A DNA stretch of 64,000 nucleotides, from positions 28,560,140 through 28,624,139 of the forward strand of contig JBCNJP010000003.1 in NCBI GenBank assembly GCA_039602395.1. The letters run 5' to 3'. A program made the translations under genes and the position numbers. The notes beneath the pieces were generated by a model, which was not told the DNA's origin, made no database searches, and worked only from the letters and a program-made list of their open reading frames with translations. Shown in pieces: positions 11,728 through 22,140 of this stretch (positions are counted from its first letter, which is position 1; each line of letters begins with the position of its first letter). The stretch comes from Deinandra increscens subsp. villosa. Taxonomy: Eukaryota > Streptophyta > Magnoliopsida > Asterales > Asteraceae.

Positions 11728-12537
11728 TGATGTGTTCGGAACGTACCTAAAAATAATTATTAAATCTAGACCTAAACCTAGACATAGACACACCTAAATT
11801 TTACCGAAACTACCTAAACTAGACCAAACCCTAAGGCAAGTGTACCTTTCGAATTATAGTAAAGCTAAGGTAAGACCGGAAATATCAAACCCTAGAGACA
11901 CTCTATGGACAAAATTTACCTAGGACTTAAGAATTGAAATACTGAGAATTGAATTTGGGTTTTGGATTGTAGGAATTTAAATTAACTAACTTAACTAACA
12001 CTAATGTCCGACAGCAGAACAAACCTTGAGAAAACTATCAAATGCGAGAAGACACCACCCAGACCTAGAATCCCAATTAATACCTATGATCTTACCTGAC
12101 TATGACAATTCTGATGGATCTTAGTTCACCTTTTAATTCCTTCCTAGTAATTGCTTCTAACGCCCGAACAGGAGTTCACCTTATAGGTACTTCCTACCTC
12201 AACTAAACCTAACCACCCTCGAATCTAATCTAAGGCACCATAGGCTAGCAGGAGCTACCATTAACCAACTGTAAATGACTCGGAATAACAAGTTAGAAAA
12301 ATAACCAAGGGAATTTCCTTTTGGGACAAGTCGATCCTAAGCACTTAACCAACCAGACTACCCAATAGCTATCACCCTTTAAAGTTTATTTAGCTAGCAG
12401 CATACAAGATTCAACTAACCACTTATCAACTAACCCTATGACCACAATTAAGCAATCACTTAAATTACAAGTTTAACCCTACAAATTAACTATTTTACCC
12501 AAACCGGAAGACATCCGCAAGCAAAGCAAGGATTAAT
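11728..12537 (-). mobile_element. Gypsy 3' LTR, left part
   Basis: This is the first 810 bp (plus-strand view) of the Gypsy LTR. It ends in GGATTAAT, where the Copia element was inserted. The LTR continues at 18833-19657, for about 1635 bp in total. Confidence 0.9.
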
Positions 12538-12897
12538 TGTTAGAGCATATACCTATGCTATGATGTGTCTCGTGTATTGTATCTATGTGAGCGTGTCTTA
12601 GTATGAGTTTTAATGATAATATCATTGGCGCCGGACCAAATGGTCCGCCGGACCAAATGGTACGCCCGTACCATTTGGTACGCAGCCTGTTTAGTCACTA
12701 ACTATAAATAGGTTGTGTTAGAATGATAACTTAACACTATGAGTCACTCTACACTTTCTGTGTGTGTTTTCTAGAGAGAGAAACCAGAGAGAACTTCTTT
12801 GTATCTTCAAGTGATCAAAAAGAATTCTCTTATTTACATCTTGTGTTCATTACATTGATCAAAGAATGCAGTAGTAAGATCATATCTCGATTTTACA
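12538..12897 (+). mobile_element. 5' LTR of gag-only Copia
   Basis: 360 bp, TGTTAGAGCA to TTTTACA. It contains GGACCAAATGGTCC and GTACCATTTGGTAC palindromes (12632-12682) and a TATAAATA box near 12704. Confidence 0.95.
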
Positions 12898-12899
12898 AG

Positions 12900-12911
12900 T
12901 GGTATCAGAGC
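12900..12911 (+). promoter_or_regulatory. Primer-binding site, initiator tRNA-Met type
   Basis: TGGTATCAGAGC starts two bases after the LTR. It is complementary to the 3' part of plant initiator tRNA-Met, the usual Copia primer. Confidence 0.95.
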
Positions 12912-13129
12912 ATTTGGTTGCTCTACTGCTGTGTTTTTGATCAATTTTTGGATTTTTAGAGTGAGAAAGTGTGGGTTTTCTTCAATTTTCATCAAATTCT
13001 TCCAATTCCGAGTGTTTCCGAGGTAAAAAATGATTTCTGAGTGTTCCTAGTGAGTTTTCGCACCATTCTGGAGCAATTTCAAGTCCAAATTGTCAAAATT
13101 CGCAAAAATCCATCAAAATCAGCGTGGTA

Positions 13130-13305
13130 CGTTTTTGGTCCGCCTCAAGAACATTTGGTCCGCTGCTGGTCCGCCGTTGGTCCGCTAGGCAAGCTTCAAG
13201 TTGGTCCGTGGCAGTTTTTTTTGGTCCGCCGTACCATTTTGGTCCGCCGTACCAAATTTGGTCCACTGAAATCTGGTCCTCTGAATTCTGGTCCGCTGGT
13301 AGTTT
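13130..13305 (+). repeat. TTGGTCCGC repeats in the Copia leader
   Basis: At least nine copies of TGGTCCGC or close variants occur in about 170 bp between the primer site and gag, for example TTTTGGTCCGCC, ATTTGGTCCGCTG and GCCGTTGGTCCGC. The same words build the palindromes of the LTR. No ORF explains them. Confidence 0.85.
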
Positions 13306-13474
13306 CTTCAAAGGGTCATAACTTTTGCATTGTAAATCGCTACGAGAGCCATAAGTACTCAAATCGATCGTCTTGACGAGCTCTACATTGTTCGTTCAAA
13401 GTTGATTTTCAAAATCAAATTCTAACACCTTAGTTTCTGAGTTCGAAGTTTTTTAAGTATCATTTTAGGTGAAA

Positions 13475-16400
13475 ATGTCTGATTTTCAAGCATTTGCGGC
13501 TATGCAAAGCACGGTACAAGCTATGCTCAATTTTGATAATGAAATGGGAACAAGTCAGAAAGTTCCTAAGCTGTTAAAGTTGGAAGATTATCAAAATTGG
13601 AAACAACGTTTTTCTGCATACATCAGCACAAACGATATTGATTTATGGATTCCAATTCAAAAGTTGTATGTACGTACAACTGTAGATGGAGAGTATAAAG
13701 AAATTCAAGATTTTGATAAGGATGAAAAAAGAGTTATGAGCTTGAACAAAAAGTTTATGGTTATCTTACCATGGCTTTACCTACTGAGCTGTTGCATCAA
13801 TTCAGTACTTGCAAGAAATCTAAACAGTTATGGGATATGCTTTATCTGCTCGATGTGAAGGCAATGACCAATATAAGAAGAGTAGACAAAAAGTGTTAAA
13901 CAAGGAATTTGAAAATTTTCAACACTATGAAAAAGAAAACATTTATGCTCTTGTTTCAAGGTTTTCACATCTGATTAGTGAGATGAAAGTGGTTAAAATT
14001 GAAAAGACCGAGGAGGAATTGAAAGAGAAATTGATGGAAGCATTACCGGAAAAGTGGGAAAACTATGTATTATTACTTACTCATGATAAAGAATATTCTG
14101 CATTATCATTTCATGATTTAACCGGAAAGCTTCATGCTAGAGAGATGGAAATGATGACCTCAAACAAGTCAACTGCTCAATTCCAAAATCCTAAATTGTA
14201 CCATGGTCAAAATTTTGCAAGTATCAATGCAAAGTCTAAATCATTTGGTGTTGACTCATCAAATCCACCTCAAACAGCCTTTGTTGCTGGTCATGATTCA
14301 GGAAACTCTGCAAATTCATCAAGAGGGTGTGACTTCACTATTCCAAATAATTCGAGTCAGACTTCGTTTTCTACAAAAACACCAGATGAGCATTTGGCAT
14401 TAATTTCAGCTTTGTTATCTTCATATTATGGATTGCTGAATGGTGGTTTGACAACATCTAATTTTGATTGGAGAAGATTTTGATCAGATTGATCCAGATA
14501 ACCTTGAACAAATGGACATTAACTGGCAACTTGCAATGTTAGCCCAAAGACTTAAAAGATTCAAGAAAAAGACCGGATTTCAAAGTCTAAATCCAAATGG
14601 CAAGGTTGGCATAGACAAATCAAAGGTAAAATGTTTCAAATGTTCTAATTTAGGACATTTTGCTCGTGATTGTTCAAAAACAAATGCATCTTCATCCAAG
14701 TCTCCAACACCTTTAGTTTCTCAAGTTGATAAACAATATAACTGGAGACACACTTCGGATCCAATTGCTTTAACTGCTATTATTTCTGAGTCAAGCGCAC
14801 AAAAATCGGATAAAGGTACTTATTGTACTCCCGATTCCGATGATGAGTCTGCGATGATTGCTTAAATTGTTCATAATGATGATGAAGAAGAATTAACTGA
14901 TTCTGATTCTGAATCTGAAATAAGTGGTTCTGGAAATAGTGGCTATGAATCGGTTTGTGAGTTTTGTTCTCAGAAAGACAAGAAGATTCAAGGATTGATA
15001 AAAGATAATGGTTTGTTGATTGAGGAAAATAAAAGAAGGAGAGAAGAATTGACAAATGAACAGCAAAAGTTAGCAGATCTAATTCAAGAATTTTCTTCTC
15101 AGACATATAAGTTTTCAGATTTACAAGCAGAGATTATTGATAAAGACTCAAAATTTCAAAATGTTACACAAGAGTTTGAACAGAAATTTACAACATTATC
15201 TGAGGAAAATGGTGACTTAGTCAAAGAAGTGAAGAAATGGAAAGATGAAGCTGAGGATACTGCAAAGGATTTTCAAAATCTTTTTGACAAATCCAAGTTC
15301 AGACTTGATACACTTACTCAACTTTCTGATGATCAAGCTACTAAGATTCAGTCTTATCATACTGATATGGAAAAGTTACTTGATGAGAAGAGGGAGTTGG
15401 TTAGAGTGAACAAGTTGCAAAATGCAAATTTGGATATTCAGAAAAGAAATGAAGATAAACTCGAGAAGGAATTGTTGGCCGGCTTAGATGAATTAAGATT
15501 GCAAAATTTTGAAACTAATAAAGTGACAAAGAAGCTCATTGCAACAGAAAAAGAGTTGGGTGAAGCTTATCAAAGAATTTCTGAATTAAAGATTGAAGTC
15601 ATTGATTTAAAACGTCTTTTGAACAATGTTACTAACTCACAATCTTTTACAAGTTTTCTGGCCAAGGATGAGAATATTGAGAAGATGTTTAACAAAACCG
15701 TGTCACCACCAGGATGTCTTAAAGAAGGCGTTCTTGATTTGAAAGAAAAGGTTGAGACTGATGATTATTCTAAGTTTGTTGGTTCCAAATCTGTTGAAGA
15801 AAGGAAAGAGAACAAAGGCCAGAGTGCTGCAACTTCTGAAGCTCCACAGGGTGTGTCTAGTTTTTCATCTGATGACAAAGAGAATTCTGCAAGTTCACCT
15901 ACTGACATTGCTGAAACGATAGTTGATGCTCCAAACGATATCAACAAGGTCAAAGCAGAGTTTTCTCGTCTTGCTAAGACAGGGCATAAAACATCTGGTT
16001 TAGCAGAGAAGGTTTCTGGTAAACATACAGGTTTGGGTTTCCAAAAGAAACAGGTTAAAGTGAATGTTTCAAAGGTTCAACAGCAACAAAATTTGAAGAA
16101 AGTAAATATGAAGCAAGTCAAGAAGGATGTGTTTGAAGCTGACAAAGTTCAACCTGAGATATTTTATAAACTTAAAGGTTCAGATCAGATATTTTCCTGA
16201 TAAGGAGTTTCCACTTCAATGTGTGAATTTTCAGAAAGTTGTTGAGGTCTTTATCAAAACTGATGCTGCTCCAAAGACCGAGAAGAAACGAACAGCCAAA
16301 TATTCTTCTGGATATTTAAATTCTACTCCAAAGAGCCCCACTTCGAAATGGGTTCATGATCATCAATATCAGGTATTCGATTCCTTTTATGATCATTTTG

Positions 16401-16816
16401 GAGATGTTAATGTTTGTGAAACTTTGCAGCTTCCGAAACGCCGAAATGTCAACAATCGCTTGTGTTATAATTGCCGACAAAAAAGGCATCTGGCACAAGA
16501 TTGTTCGGTTTCTGCTACTTCTACATCAAAAAGAGGAAAGGTTCCACATGTTGGTAAATCTGCCAAACAGAGATTAATTGATGAATATGGCAGAGTATTT
16601 GATGAACATCAACCAACATTTTTCAAAACTCAAGGAAGATTTATTCCTCGTTTTCAAAATATTCCATATGTAGGTTGTTTGTCACAATCGACTGTGACTT
16701 GTTCATCAGATACTGATTTACCAAAACAAAAAATTTGGAAACCTAAAGTGGTTTCGAAAGGAAACCAAGATACTGGTCGATCAGAGGCGATTCGCTTCGT
16801 GTCATTTATAAACTGA
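13475..16816 (+). pseudogene. Copia gag polyprotein with coiled coil and two CCHC knuckles
   Basis: Gag forms the virus-like particle and packages element RNA in the cytoplasm. The start is the ATG at 13475 (MSDFQAFAAMQ). Domains in order are a UBN2-type capsid region (LLKLEDYQNWKQRFSAYI onwards) to about 14420, and a first knuckle CFKCSNLGHFARDC near 14634-14675. A charged, heptad-rich region of about 400 codons, likely a long coiled coil, follows (14860-16050). A second knuckle CYNCRQKRHLAQDC lies at 16461-16502. Damage consists of frameshifts near 13760, 13850, 14475 and 16190 and a TAA at 14863. The frame is otherwise open for about 1100 codons and ends at 16816 without any pol domain. 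Confidence 0.85.
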
Positions 16817-18467
16817 CGTGTTTGACCAGTGTGCAGGTACTTCTAGAAGATCTATTGGTGATTAAAAAGTTGCTGATGGAGGAGTATTCTGCTGATTTAA
16901 CTTAAATTACATGTGATATCACTTTCAAAATTGAAATTTTTCTAAAAGCTAAAATTGCAAGGTATCCATGTCGAAAGGTCAATTTTCTTTCTTTTACATC
17001 TCGTATGTAGTTTAGGGGGAGAAATTTGAAAATACCAAAATTAGTGTCTTTTTGTTTTTGTTAAAATGAAAATCCAAAAATAGGGTTTTCATTTTAAGGG
17101 GGAGAAAAAGGAAAAATACAAAAACATTGAAAAAAATGAGAAATTGTATCCGACATAATTGGGAAATGATGGTACATTGTGTCTGACTCATGGATAAATT
17201 AGATGAAAAAGCCATAAGATCATTATTCGATGTGCTTGGTAGGCTCGGCATTAAATCAGAAAGTATTCAGATGTGATATTCACTAAATACTAATGCTTGA
17301 CCAAGTGGACAACATCTTGATGAACATCTCATGATATATTAAGAAAACATATGTGAAAAAGAAAATGAGAAGTCACTGTGTATACGTGTGTTCATTTTGC
17401 AAAGATTTAAACTTGTTTGATTTTTTTATTTTGTCAAACGATCGGACTTTCTCTGCGTATCGAAAGATCAACCTGATCATTGTTCGTTTGACGTTCTGCT
17501 TTATTTTCTTTGGTGTTTCGTATAACTCATCGGACTTTCTCTACGTGTATGGGAGTACCGACCTGATTGTTGTTGGGTTATACTATTTCAACTTGTTTTA
17601 TTTTCTTATTTTGTTATGTCCGAGGCCTTATCTGCGTATCGAAAGATCAACCTTAAGGTAGACGATTTAACGTTCTTATTTCTTTTTGCATGGAACACAA
17701 TTGACTAAATCATGAATACAATCATTATGTGATTAAATCACAAATGAAATCACAAAGTGTGATATAAAAGCAAATACATATCTGAGTATGTCTGATAGTG
17801 TGGGGTACACTGGTCAAAGCAAATCAAATCAATACATTAACATATCCAGATGTTATGAGTATGATTGTGCCTGAGTTTAAGATGGACAAATTATACCAGT
17901 AATCGACATGACTTATGTGCTGAAGTAATTGAAATTGAAGTGTTGTTCAGCGTGTTATGTTCAATATGATCCCAATTTGTGATCTTTCTCGCAAAAGACA
18001 AAAATAGTGTGTAATTCTGTATTGCATTTATGTTTCATATCTAAAAAATTCAAAAAGATTTTTGGTGTGTTTTGATATAAAGTTTCAAAAAGCCAAAAAG
18101 ATTTTATTTCTTATTTGTTTTCGACCGATCGACATGTGATACGAATTAAAATTTCAAAATCTATCCTGGATTCTCGAAGAGAAGTTTTGTGCCAAGATTA
18201 AATTAATTTTCAAAAGAAAAAGGAAGCCGCGTTTCTGTCTTCTGAAATTGCAGGTTATATGTGTCAAGACTCAAGCATGGTGACAGGGGGAGTATGTTTT
18301 ATCTTTCACAAGTGGATCTTGAAGTTTGAAGATGATTCAAGAGTGATCCAGCCATGCAAGCTCTATTTCTGACAAGATTTCAAGTCAAAGATCGGATGCA
18401 ACAATGTTGAAGATTGAAGACTAGAGTTTAGTTAGAAAATAGATACACTACACGTTAAGGGGGAGTT
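16817..18467 (+). other. Non-coding 3' region of gag-only Copia
   Basis: No convincing ORF. Three purine tracts occur: TTTAGGGGGAGAAA (17011-17024), TTTTAAGGGGGAGAAA (17092-17107) and the LTR-proximal TTAAGGGGGAGTT (18455-18467). Between 17436 and 17660 a unit of about 60-90 bp is repeated three times in diverged form (ATCGGACTTTCTCTGCGTAT-like, then GAAAGATCAACCTGAT-like). Confidence 0.6.
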
Positions 18468-18827
18468 TGTTAGAGCATATACCTATGCTATAATGTGTCT
18501 CGTGTATTGTATCTATGTGAGCGTGTCTTAGTATGAGTTTTAATGACAATATCATAGGCGCCGGACCAAATGGTCCGCCAGACCAAATGGTATGTCCGTA
18601 CCATTTGGTACGCAGCCTACTTAGTCACTAACTATAAATAGGTTGTGTTAGAATGATAGCTTAACACTCTGAGTCACTCTACACTTTCTGTGCGTGTTTT
18701 CTAGAGAGAGAAACCAGAGAGAACTTCTTTGTATCTTCAAGTGATCAATAAGAATTCTCTTATTTACATCTCGTGTTCATTACGTTGATCAAAGCATGCA
18801 GTAGTAAGATCGTATCTCGATTTTACA
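18468..18827 (+). mobile_element. 3' LTR of gag-only Copia
   Basis: 360 bp, the same ends as the 5' LTR, with about 16 differences and no length change. Confidence 0.95.
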
Positions 18828-18832
18828 TTAAC

Positions 18833-19657
18833 TTATAACTAGAAAACTAAACCAAGTACACATACGCATCATTATAGAAAATTAATGGGATTTAATAGAA
18901 ACAAACATCAATCAAATTGTCAAACGCCAAGCATGATCATAAATACTAAAAAGTCATCATTCGGTCTAGGTGGTGGTAGAAGTTTAGCCAACCACCATAA
19001 TCAAAGCAAAAGAAACCATAAAAACATAATCTTTAACCCTAAACATGGTTTTAGAACTAATCAAGAACAAGAAATCGAAGTGAAGAAAGGAACCGGATTG
19101 CAAAATTGATCGTAGATTAATGATTCCGGATCGATCTCCTCTTGATTCCACCTTCTCTGCCTTCAAAAATCGCCTCTCAGCCTCTCTCTAGTCGAACACA
19201 GGTGCAGAATGTCGAATATACAAACCCTAAAATCGAATTTATATCACGAAACCTCTTTTTGCGGATTTTAAAGATGTAGGCGTATCACCTACATCCCAAA
19301 ATCTCCCAGGCGATACGCCTAGGACTTGCTACGCGACAAACTAGTCGGTCAAACCGACTTTAAACTTCCGTTGACTGCTTCCTCTCTCGCGTATCGCGCG
19401 CAACTTCCAAGGGACTAGGCGATACGCCTAGTCCTTCTTTTTTTAGCACTTCTTCTTAATTTTTCACTTGAAATCTTGTCCGCTTCTTTTATGGCCTCAG
19501 GATTTGGCTAAACACCTACAAAACATATAAAAACATAAATAAAAGACTCAAGGACCAAATTAAACTAAAAGCAACTAAAACTAATACAAACCGACTCAAT
19601 TTGACTCAAATATATATAAAAATGACTTGGAAAGTAAGATGTGTTTGCAACACATCA
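18833..19657 (-). mobile_element. Gypsy 3' LTR, right part
   Basis: Continuation of 11728-12537 after the Copia insertion. It ends in AACACATCA. The next bases inward read, on the minus strand, GTGTGGGGATGTT, the likely polypurine tract. It contains the palindromes near 19276-19330 and 19384-19432. Confidence 0.9.
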
Positions 19658-22140
19658 AACATCCCCACACTGACTCTTTTTTCGTCCTCGAAAAATACTG
19701 CAATGGAATCATAACCAGGACTTTGACTTCTAACAACTTACAATTTCCTCAATTTATATTTTACTTAGCTTACTTACACCCCCGGTAGCGATTATCTATA
19801 TTTCGATCCGATTAAACCCAACCACCGACTTTTGAGCCCCCAAGGTGTTTATAATTTACCGGATATAGTTCAGTCTGCCTATTTGTCCCACTCTAGAAAG
19901 ATCAAATTCAATCTAATCCCAAATCTTATTCAGTCCAAGTAAAGGTTACTAATGATTTAAGTTTTAGATTTTCACCACCCCCTTAAGTCAGATACAAAGA
20001 TGTCCAAAGAATGATGGAATTGAATGGAATGCGAACTTTTAAGCATTTATTTTCTAATCTACTATATTTTTTTTTTCCTTTTCTCTTTTCTTTTTTTTTC
20101 ATATATATTTGGTTAATTTTAACTAGGTTTACCAACGAGCATCATCAGAGACATTCTTTTCGAGATGTTATCCCCAAAATCGTACGTGAGTTTTTTGCCC
20201 GCGAGATCCAGAACATCATCAGAGGCACTCACCACGGGATACTATCCTTAGTTTGTACATCAGTATTTTGTCCCTTCACTCTAAAAATATTAACCAAATT
20301 ATTACCTAATATGCTTATGATGAAAAAATGGGGCGCCATCGCATTGGTGTGCCAGGTTATTCTAAGGACATAGAAGTATCTAGCCTAAAGGGGTCTTTTT
20401 CCTCCTAATCATCAGTTTCAGTATTCCTCTCACTCCTAAAATGGGAACCCACTAACAGACTGATTAATTACATATTTATACAACAATAAACACAATAGGA
20501 TAACTAAGCTTTACTAAGTCAGCTGGGCCTACCAATACATCCCTAACCAAGAGTGTTTTCAGATTTTATTTATTTATATAACATTTAAGCACAAAATTAG
20601 AAAACCAAATCCTAATTGTACTATCATCTTCCATTTAATTGCAGCCAGATTCTCAGACATTTTTGAACAATTTTTTCAATTTTTTAATTATTTTTTTTTC
20701 AAAAAAAAAACAAACTAACTAACTAAAAATTATACAACGCAAGTAAAAATAATAAAAAGACGCAAGGCTTCTCATCCCCACACTTGAAACACACATTGCC
20801 CTCAATGTGGAATGGAAATAAAATAAAGTAGAATGAAAATAAACCAAACACACAAATGAAAAAAAATAAAAATGCACATAAAAATAAAAATAAAAGAAAA
20901 ATTGGAACAAACTCCCCTGATTTTTAATTTTGAGGAATGACAGGCGAGCTCGTATCCGCAGGTCCTCCATTGAATTCCATGATTATCCTAAAGCGCGAAT
21001 ATCCTTGGACCTGTAAACCGACAAGACAAAAAATACACAAACGACTCGACACGATTAAAAGTAAGTAACGAATACGAAAATAAAAATCACAAAACTATAA
21101 ACTAAGGACGAAATAAAATAAAATAAAAAATTAAGTTGAAATGGTGTTTACCTGGAAAAACGCGAACTCACAAACCACCAACCCAAAAAAATTAAAAATT
21201 GAAAAACCTTCCTGGCCGCCGACCCCCTCGCATATCACGAGGGGTTTCTACTCAAACTGCGCATACCGCGAGGACTTCAAAATACTGGTGAGTCTCCACT
21301 CCTCCAGGCGTATCGCCTACCAACCTATAGCTTCCAGGCGATACGCCTGGAACGTTATTTCCAGAGAATTTTTAGATTTTGGCCTTGAAAATTTTCTATC
21401 TCCTATGCTCTCCACTCCAGGTCCCTTGGTTGATTTTTTCCAGCTAAACCTGCACTTTAAAGCTGCAAATCTCACCCGGAATTCCCCACATCACTTTTCC
21501 TACATCTCGAGTCTCCCGAATCGCCTGCAAATACCAAAAAAACACAAAACCGAAACGACGCAAAATGCACGAAAATTAATAATTGCAGAAAATTACAAAC
21601 ACAACTACAAAATATACATCCCGGGCACTTAATCATTTTGCACATAATAAAGACACAACCTCCCAAACCATCCGGAGGCTTTGATTTCACATCCTTAACC
21701 GCAAAAAATACCGGGTTTCACACGGAATCTATCCATCCAACCACCCACCAACTTCCTAATCCTTACAGCAACAAAATTTACCAATCCTAACAACATTTTA
21801 ACCTTCCAATGCTTGAATTGACCCGAAAGAAACTTTATTTTCTCTAGAAAACTCAAAGCCAGGTCATTTTCACTAACAACCATCTTCAACCTCCCCACAC
21901 TTGGCCTAAACTCTATATCGTCACTCAAAACACCTAGATCACCAAGTGTGGCATTTCTAACTACCTCTTCGACTACCAAATCACTATCCACACTCACTAT
22001 CCCTCTGGGTTCTCCTAATGGGTCAACTAACACCTCATCAATAACTCAACTAACCCGGAGTCCTCCCCACACTTATTTTCCTCAATCTCTTCATCCTTTA
22101 ACCGATTACCTACCACCACTAGATCGATGAACGACATCAA
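19658..22140 (-). other. Gypsy internal spacer where pol would be expected
   Basis: Between the protease and the 3' LTR there are only about 2.5 kb of mostly AT-rich DNA without RT, RNase H or integrase motifs. A minus-strand ORF at 22033-21695 (starting VDPLGEPRGIVSV, ending RVKPGIFCG) may be leftover reading frame downstream of the protease; I do not recognise a domain in it. A pair of palindromes like those of the LTR (CAGGCGTATCGCCTAC and CCAGGCGATACGCCTGG) lies at 21305-21351. Confidence 0.6.

Larger units (their letters stand above)
12538..18827 (+). mobile_element. Gag-only (TR-GAG-type) Copia element
   Basis: This 6290-bp element has two 360-bp LTRs, a primer-binding site, a gag polyprotein and a polypurine tract, but no protease, integrase, RT or RNase H. 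The target duplicate is TTAAT before 12538 and TTAAC at 18828-18832 (one base changed). The related LTR at 25507-25516 shows the same site without an insertion. I count about 16 base differences between the two LTRs (around 4%), so it is not recent. It depends on enzymes from an autonomous relative. Confidence 0.93.
16404..20214. repeat. Right arm of the giant inverted repeat
   Basis: This is the partner of 1-3811. It sits in context inside the nested Copia and Gypsy elements, so it is the copy that makes structural sense. The left arm is the suspect one. Confidence 0.95.
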
